64,000 nucleotides of DNA from an uncultured Alphaproteobacteria bacterium. GTDB taxonomy: Bacteria > Pseudomonadota > Alphaproteobacteria > Methylaequorales > Methylaequoraceae. Shown here one piece after another: positions 59,998-64,000 of the stretch; the stretch's first letter is position 1; every line of letters starts with the position of its first letter. The stretch is taken from assembly GCA_902550225.1 (NCBI GenBank), contig CACCYL010000008.1, positions 1 through 64,000 on the forward strand. The letters are read 5' to 3'. Under the pieces are notes generated by a model, which was not told the DNA's origin, did not search any database, and saw only the letters and a list, made by a program, of their open reading frames with translations. A program made the translations under genes and the position numbers.

Positions 59998-61767
59998 ATG
60001 AAAACTAATGCTAATCTAATTGAAGGAAAAAAAAAAAACAATACAGAAAAAAATAATTACTCAGTAAACGGTTTTTTGTGGAATGAAAGACAATTAGATA
60101 ATAACGAAGTTGTCATTTTAAAAAATGAATTAGGGTTAGAGACTTGTATCGCAAAACTAGCAGTTTCACGGGGCATAAACAAAAATAATTTCAAAAATTT
60201 TATGGATACAAAGATTAAAACCACGCTCCCTGATCCATTTGTTTTGAATGACATGGAAAAAGCTACAAAAAAGATAGTTGATTGCATTTTAAAAAAACAA
60301 AAAATTGGTGTTCTTGGAGATTATGACGTTGACGGATCAAGCGCAACCTCTCTGATTTGTAATTACTTTTCCGAAATTGGAGTTGAGTATGAGTTTTATA
60401 TTCCTGATAGAATTAGAGAAGGGTATGGACCAAATATTGAGGCATTCGAAACACTAAAAGAACAAGGCTGCGCTCTTATTTTAACTCTTGATTGCGGTAC
60501 CACTTCATTTAAATCAATTGAACATATTAGGAAAAAAAAAGTTGATGTGATTGTTGTTGATCACCATCAACAATCAAAATTATTGCCAAATGCATTTGCC
60601 ATTATTAACCCAAAAAAAAATAAAGATATTTCAAACTTAGATAATCTTTGTGCAACTGGTGTTACTTTCTTTTTGGTGATTTCTTTAAGTAGAGAATTAA
60701 AAAAAAATAACTTCTTTAAACTTAAATTACCAAATTTAATCCAATATTTGGACCTTGTTGCACTAGCAACCATTTGTGATCTTGTAAAATTAGATCAAGT
60801 AAATAGAGCCTTCGTAAAACAGGGTATCAAAGTAATGAACCAGACAAAAAATATCGGACTTAATGCTTTGATACAAGAATCTTCGATAAATCAATATTTA
60901 CACGAATATCATTTAGGTTTTGTCATAGGACCGAGAATAAACGCAGGTGGCAGAGTAGGTGATTCAAGGATAGGGGTAAAACTTTTAACTTCTCGTGAGG
61001 TAAATATATCAAGTATTCTGTCAAAAAAACTATGTGATTTTAATAATCTCAGAAAAAGTATAGAGCATAAAGTTGAAAGAGAGGCAATAAGTCAAGTTAT
61101 TTCAGAAGATCAAAATATAATTTGTGTGCACAATAAAAATTGGCACCCAGGAGTACTCGGAATAGTTGCATCAAAGTTAACCAACAAGTTTATGAGACCA
61201 TCAATAGTAATTTCAGAGGATAATGAAGTATGTTCTGCTTCATGTAGATCAGTTAGGAGTTTTGATATTGGTAAGTTCATTCTTGATTCAGTAAATGATG
61301 GCATACTAACATCTGGAGGAGGACATAAAATGGCTGGAGGTTTTAAAATAGAGAACTCAAAAATAAAAGATTTTAAAAATTTTTTAAAGAATAAGTTTGT
61401 TGCAAATGTTGAGAATTTAAAAAAAAACTATGATTCTGAACTAAAAATCTCAGCTATTGATAATCAGTTGTTTCATAAAATTAATAATTTCTCTCCTTTC
61501 GGTATAGGTAATCCTAAGCCTAAATTCATTATAAACGATGTTGTAATTAGATATCCAAAAGTTGTAGGGGAAAAACATCTTTCTTTTTATTTTGAAGATT
61601 CTTATTCTACTCGTATTAAGGCAATCTCCTTTGGTTCGTTAGGAACTAAATTAGGTTATGTTATTAAAAGCTCAGCTCCTATTAAAAGTGCTTTGGTTTC
61701 GTTAACTCTAAACAGTTGGGATGGACAAGAAAATGTCGAACTAAATGTTGAAGATTTAATTATCTAA
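59998..61767 (+). CDS. recJ: Single-stranded-DNA-specific exonuclease RecJ
   Basis: This 589-aa DHH-family 5'-3' exonuclease of recombination and mismatch repair has motif I GVLGDYDVDGSSATSL near residue 102, motif II LTLDCGTTS, motif III VDHHQQ, DLVALATICDLVKLD, and the DHHA1 part SGGGHKMAGGFKI near 440, then a C-terminal OB fold. All metal-binding Asp/His residues look intact. Its start is 22 bases from the first ATG of divergent pfp, so the two share one very short control region. Confidence 0.94.
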   Translation: MKTNANLIEGKKKNNTEKNNYSVNGFLWNERQLDNNEVVILKNELGLETCIAKLAVSRGINKNNFKNFMDTKIKTTLPDPFVLNDMEKATKKIVDCILKKQKIGVLGDYDVDGSSATSLICNYFSEIGVEYEFYIPDRIREGYGPNIEAFETLKEQGCALILTLDCGTTSFKSIEHIRKKKVDVIVVDHHQQSKLLPNAFAIINPKKNKDISNLDNLCATGVTFFLVISLSRELKKNNFFKLKLPNLIQYLDLVALATICDLVKLDQVNRAFVKQGIKVMNQTKNIGLNALIQESSINQYLHEYHLGFVIGPRINAGGRVGDSRIGVKLLTSREVNISSILSKKLCDFNNLRKSIEHKVEREAISQVISEDQNIICVHNKNWHPGVLGIVASKLTNKFMRPSIVISEDNEVCSASCRSVRSFDIGKFILDSVNDGILTSGGGHKMAGGFKIENSKIKDFKNFLKNKFVANVENLKKNYDSELKISAIDNQLFHKINNFSPFGIGNPKPKFIINDVVIRYPKVVGEKHLSFYFEDSYSTRIKAISFGSLGTKLGYVIKSSAPIKSALVSLTLNSWDGQENVELNVEDLII

Positions 61768-62111
61768 TCTACAATTCTCATTTGACTGTAATAGATTCTG
61801 CAGTCTGAGTCATCAGTTGATATTAGACAATTTAAATATTCCGACAATCTAGCATTTGAACATCCCGCTTCTTTGTAAAGTGGAATGCCATAAAAATTTT
61901 GCTCGAAATGCTTCTTGAACCGTTCTAATTCAAGTTCTTTAATATTTGGAGCATTTTGAAATTTATTTTTGATTTCATTAATTGCTTTTTCATAGGGAAA
62001 AATTATCTCGTAACCTCTAATATTACATAACTGATTAGGTGCTTCTTTACCTACTAAAGGTGAGAGGGGAAGGAACAAGATAGTTAAAATTAAAAAAGCT
62101 AAATTTCTCAT
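61764..62111 (-). CDS. Small secreted protein with four cysteines, unknown
   Basis: This 115-aa product has a clear signal peptide (about 1-21, MRNLAFLILTILFLPLSPLV) and a mature part of about 94 residues with four Cys, probably two disulfides in the periplasm. The mature part is mainly charged and helical, and no family is recognised. The 3' end overlaps recJ by 4 bases. Confidence 0.65.
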   Translation of the reverse strand: MRNLAFLILTILFLPLSPLVGKEAPNQLCNIRGYEIIFPYEKAINEIKNKFQNAPNIKELELERFKKHFEQNFYGIPLYKEAGCSNARLSEYLNCLISTDDSDCRIYYSQMRIVD

Positions 62112-62182
62112 AACAAATCAATTTACTTATAAATTAAAAAGATTATATATATATTCATATATTTTATTTGCAAGTATTATTT

Positions 62183-62258
62183 GTCCCCTTCGTCTAGTGG
62201 TTCAGGACACCGCCCTTTCACGGCGGCAACACGGGTTCGAATCCCGTAGGGGACGCCA
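62183..62258 (+). tRNA. tRNA-Glu (anticodon TTC)
   Basis: The acceptor stem GTCCCCT (62183-62189) pairs with AGGGGAC (62248-62254), then discriminator G and an encoded CCA (62256-62258). The anticodon loop CTTTCAC gives anticodon TTC between CCGCC and GGCGG, and the T arm is ACGGG-TTCGAAT-CCCGT. The structure is complete. Confidence 0.97.
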
Positions 62259-62281
62259 ACATATTGGTTTAAGTAATATAG

Positions 62282-63013
62282 CTAATTAGTTAGAACAAAT
62301 TTAACTGGAATGTTCACAATATCATCAACGAATTTATTTCCCAATTTAGCAGGTTTGAATCTCCATGTTTTTAATGTTTCTATACTAATATCATCCAGGA
62401 CTTTAAAGCCACTAGATTCCAAAATTCTTACGAATTTAACATTTCCCTTTTTATCTACATCGGTTTGAAGTACTACTTTACCTTCCCATCCTTTTTTTCT
62501 AGCAATTAAAGGGTAAATTGGATGTGGATTTTTTTCAGAGCCAATTTTATAGGTTGCACTAGATTTTAGCGGTGTAATTATGTTGCTTAATTTCTGAGGT
62601 GAAGAAAACTTTGGATTCTTAATTTTTTTTTTTAATTTTTCATTTAAATTTTTTTTTCCAAAGTTTCTATTATAAAAGTTTTCTTCATTTAATTTTGAAA
62701 AATTTTTAATGTAGGGATCGATTTGTGACTTATCTATTTCACTCTTTAATTTTTTATTTATTTTATTTGAAATTGAAGGTGTTTGCCTTTTTGTAGCCAT
62801 ATTTTTATCAATTGATTTAGGAGTGTTAAAGTTATCAATTTTAGGCACTTCTTCCTTGTTTTTATAAGAGCTTTTTAATTCAACTTCAATCATTGAAGTC
62901 TTTGGGAAAAGCTTCTTTTTGTTTCCTTCAATCAACAGCACGAGGATAATGGCATGAATTGCAAATGAAAAAAAAAAACTAAGTTTTTTGTAAGCTTTTA
63001 GGTCTTTTTTCAT
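62282..63013 (-). CDS. tonB: Energy transducer TonB
   Basis: This 243-aa protein has an N-terminal cytoplasmic stub, a single membrane anchor (about 10-28), a long Lys/Asn-rich periplasmic linker with few Pro-Lys repeats (about 35-150), and a TonB C-terminal domain (about 155-243) with PHPIYPLIARKKGWEGKVVL, ILESSGFKVLDDISIETLK and TWRFKPA. It couples the proton motive force via ExbBD to outer-membrane receptors. Its ATG overlaps the stop of the receptor gene, so it is probably dedicated to it. Confidence 0.93.
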   Translation of the reverse strand: MKKDLKAYKKLSFFFSFAIHAIILVLLIEGNKKKLFPKTSMIEVELKSSYKNKEEVPKIDNFNTPKSIDKNMATKRQTPSISNKINKKLKSEIDKSQIDPYIKNFSKLNEENFYNRNFGKKNLNEKLKKKIKNPKFSSPQKLSNIITPLKSSATYKIGSEKNPHPIYPLIARKKGWEGKVVLQTDVDKKGNVKFVRILESSGFKVLDDISIETLKTWRFKPAKLGNKFVDDIVNIPVKFVLTN

Positions 63014-64000
63014 TAGAAATCTTGAGACAATTTAAAGAAAATATTAAACTCAGGTAAAGGATATACATTATAAGCATTATGACTATTCCCACTTGCAACT
63101 GCATAATTATAATAACTTTTATTTAAAATATTATTGGCTAATAAGGATACCTTAGTGTTCTTAATTTTTCCTTTCAAGCCTATATTAACTAGGTAATATT
63201 CTGGAATCTTTGGTTGAAAATTTTTGGTATCATTTATCATTCTAGCAGTACTTCTATAAAATAGTTCCGTACTAAGTGTAAAATTGTCAATAATGTTCAG
63301 GTTCAGTTCTAGTGTATTGGTTAAACTAGGAACACCAGGAATTTCATTTCCTTTGTAGTTACCACTTCTCATTTTTGCTTTTGTAAAAGCAAATGAATTA
63401 TTAAAATTGACATATTTGTTTAATGTATAGTTTACGGAAGATTCAAACCCATACCTTTTGCTTGGCTCTAAATTTTTATTAAGAAAATCAACAGCATCAT
63501 AATAAATTTCCGCTCTGAGCATCATATAATAAAATGAATTCGTAATGTTTAAATCGTTATTTTGAAATTTATGACCAATTTCGAAGTCATTTGAAGTCTG
63601 CGTTCTTAATTTAAAGTCGTGACTTACATTAAAGGCGCTTTGTCCTACTCTTTGATCAACATTGGGGTAAGTGAAGCTTCTTCCTAAACGGGCAAAGATA
63701 TTTCCATAATCTTCAAGGCTCCTTTCATAGCCTATATGATATGAATATTGTGGATCATAAGTTAACGAATCGCTGTTAGTTCTATTAGCTCCAGTTGCAG
63801 GACCAACAAAGTCGGTGGCTTTTAACCAGTTACCCTGAAACCTTGCGCCCAAACCTATTTTGTTTAATGAATTTAATTTAGTTTCAAAATTGTAATATAG
63901 GCCTAAGTTAGTATCTGAAAATTTATACACATTGGTTGTGGCTGCTCCACGTCCAGCGGCGAAGCCAATGTTATTTGACATTCTATCCGACCTGTAATAT
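63013..64000 (-). CDS. TonB-dependent outer-membrane receptor, C-terminal part (cut by right edge)
   Basis: The frame is open to the window edge, and at least 329 residues of the beta-barrel are visible: alternating amphipathic strands with aromatic ends, including YGFESSVNYTLNKYVNFNNS, PSLTNTLELNLNIIDNFTLS and a final strand ending FNIFFKLSQDF with the terminal Phe needed for BAM insertion. The plug and TonB box lie outside the window, so the ligand (siderophore, haem or cobalamin) cannot be told. An internal ATG at 63981 is not the start. Confidence 0.88.
   Translation of the reverse strand, partial: YYRSDRMSNNIGFAAGRGAATTNVYKFSDTNLGLYYNFETKLNSLNKIGLGARFQGNWLKATDFVGPATGANRTNSDSLTYDPQYSYHIGYERSLEDYGNIFARLGRSFTYPNVDQRVGQSAFNVSHDFKLRTQTSNDFEIGHKFQNNDLNITNSFYYMMLRAEIYYDAVDFLNKNLEPSKRYGFESSVNYTLNKYVNFNNSFAFTKAKMRSGNYKGNEIPGVPSLTNTLELNLNIIDNFTLSTELFYRSTARMINDTKNFQPKIPEYYLVNIGLKGKIKNTKVSLLANNILNKSYYNYAVASGNSHNAYNVYPLPEFNIFFKLSQDF

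Noticed and set aside
1-64000. Mobile elements, prophage, CRISPR arrays or toxin-antitoxin pairs
   Set aside because: No transposase, integrase, phage structural gene, regular repeat-spacer array or typical toxin-antitoxin pair was seen. The window looks vertically inherited apart from possible exchange in the flagellar island.

Overview
This is about 64 kb of very AT-rich chromosome from a streamlined, flagellated bacterium, most likely a free-living marine alphaproteobacterium. The alphaproteobacterial call rests on gene order known from that class: rpoZ-rsh-pdxJ-lepB-rnc-era-recO; glyA-nrdR-ribD-ribE-ribBA-ribH-nusB-thiL-hppA; a bamE / cytochrome-bc1-chaperone / plsX-fabH-ihfA-merR-tRNA-Pro block; rplM-rpsI-argC; and hom next to recJ. 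Very short or negative intergenic distances, many GTG/TTG starts, a single-copy core-gene set and Lys/Asn-rich proteins suggest a small oligotroph genome in the style of SAR11 or HIMB59/AEGEAN-169. That placement is inference, and no 16S rRNA gene is present. No insertion sequence, prophage or CRISPR array was seen.

Layout. (1) 1-9.2 kb is a late flagellar island: the end of one flagellin, a 519-aa flagellin, fliD, a FliS chaperone, a short 254-aa flagellin, a second FliS, a ClC-type chloride transporter, a third FliS with a FliT-like partner, and a SAM methyltransferase. Three near-identical -24/-12 (sigma-54) promoters sit in front of the large flagellin, fliS3-fliT and the methyltransferase, tying them into one regulon. 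(2) 9.3-17.4 kb handles metals and stress: a bacterioferritin-like protein, a bile-acid/sodium-type transporter, a molbindin with a tungstate/molybdate-type ABC permease and ATPase (no binding protein here), three small unknown genes, a complete Fe(III) ABC importer under a clear Fur box, and an Hsp20 gene with a heat-shock promoter. (3) 17.5-28.2 kb is housekeeping: lytic transglycosylase, lysine synthesis, trans-translation, folate, stringent response, pyridoxine, secretion and RNA processing. (4) 28.2-34.8 kb (minus strand) holds leucyltransferase Bpt, the glyoxylate/serine-to-2-phosphoglycerate enzymes (aminotransferase, hydroxypyruvate reductase, glycerate kinase), hemB and metY. (5) 34.8-39.3 kb is a biotin operon, bioF-H-C-D-A, without bioB. 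(6) 39.4-49.9 kb holds an amino-acid/sodium symporter, rpiB, glyA, nrdR, riboflavin synthesis, nusB, thiL and a proton-pumping pyrophosphatase. (7) 49.9-58.8 kb holds envelope lipoproteins, fatty-acid synthesis, ribosomal proteins, tRNA-Pro, argC and hom. (8) 58.8-64 kb holds an interrupted PPi-phosphofructokinase gene, recJ, a small secreted Cys protein, tRNA-Glu, tonB and the end of a TonB-dependent receptor.

Points most worth attention: the sigma-54 flagellar regulon with three divergent FliS proteins and a methyltransferase; a ClC protein with Tyr in place of the gating Glu; an in-frame stop that splits pfp just after its Gly-rich phosphate-binding loop; a long palindrome over the -35 of the hsp20 promoter; head-to-head bamE and bc1-chaperone genes with one base between start codons; and merR ending inside tRNA-Pro.
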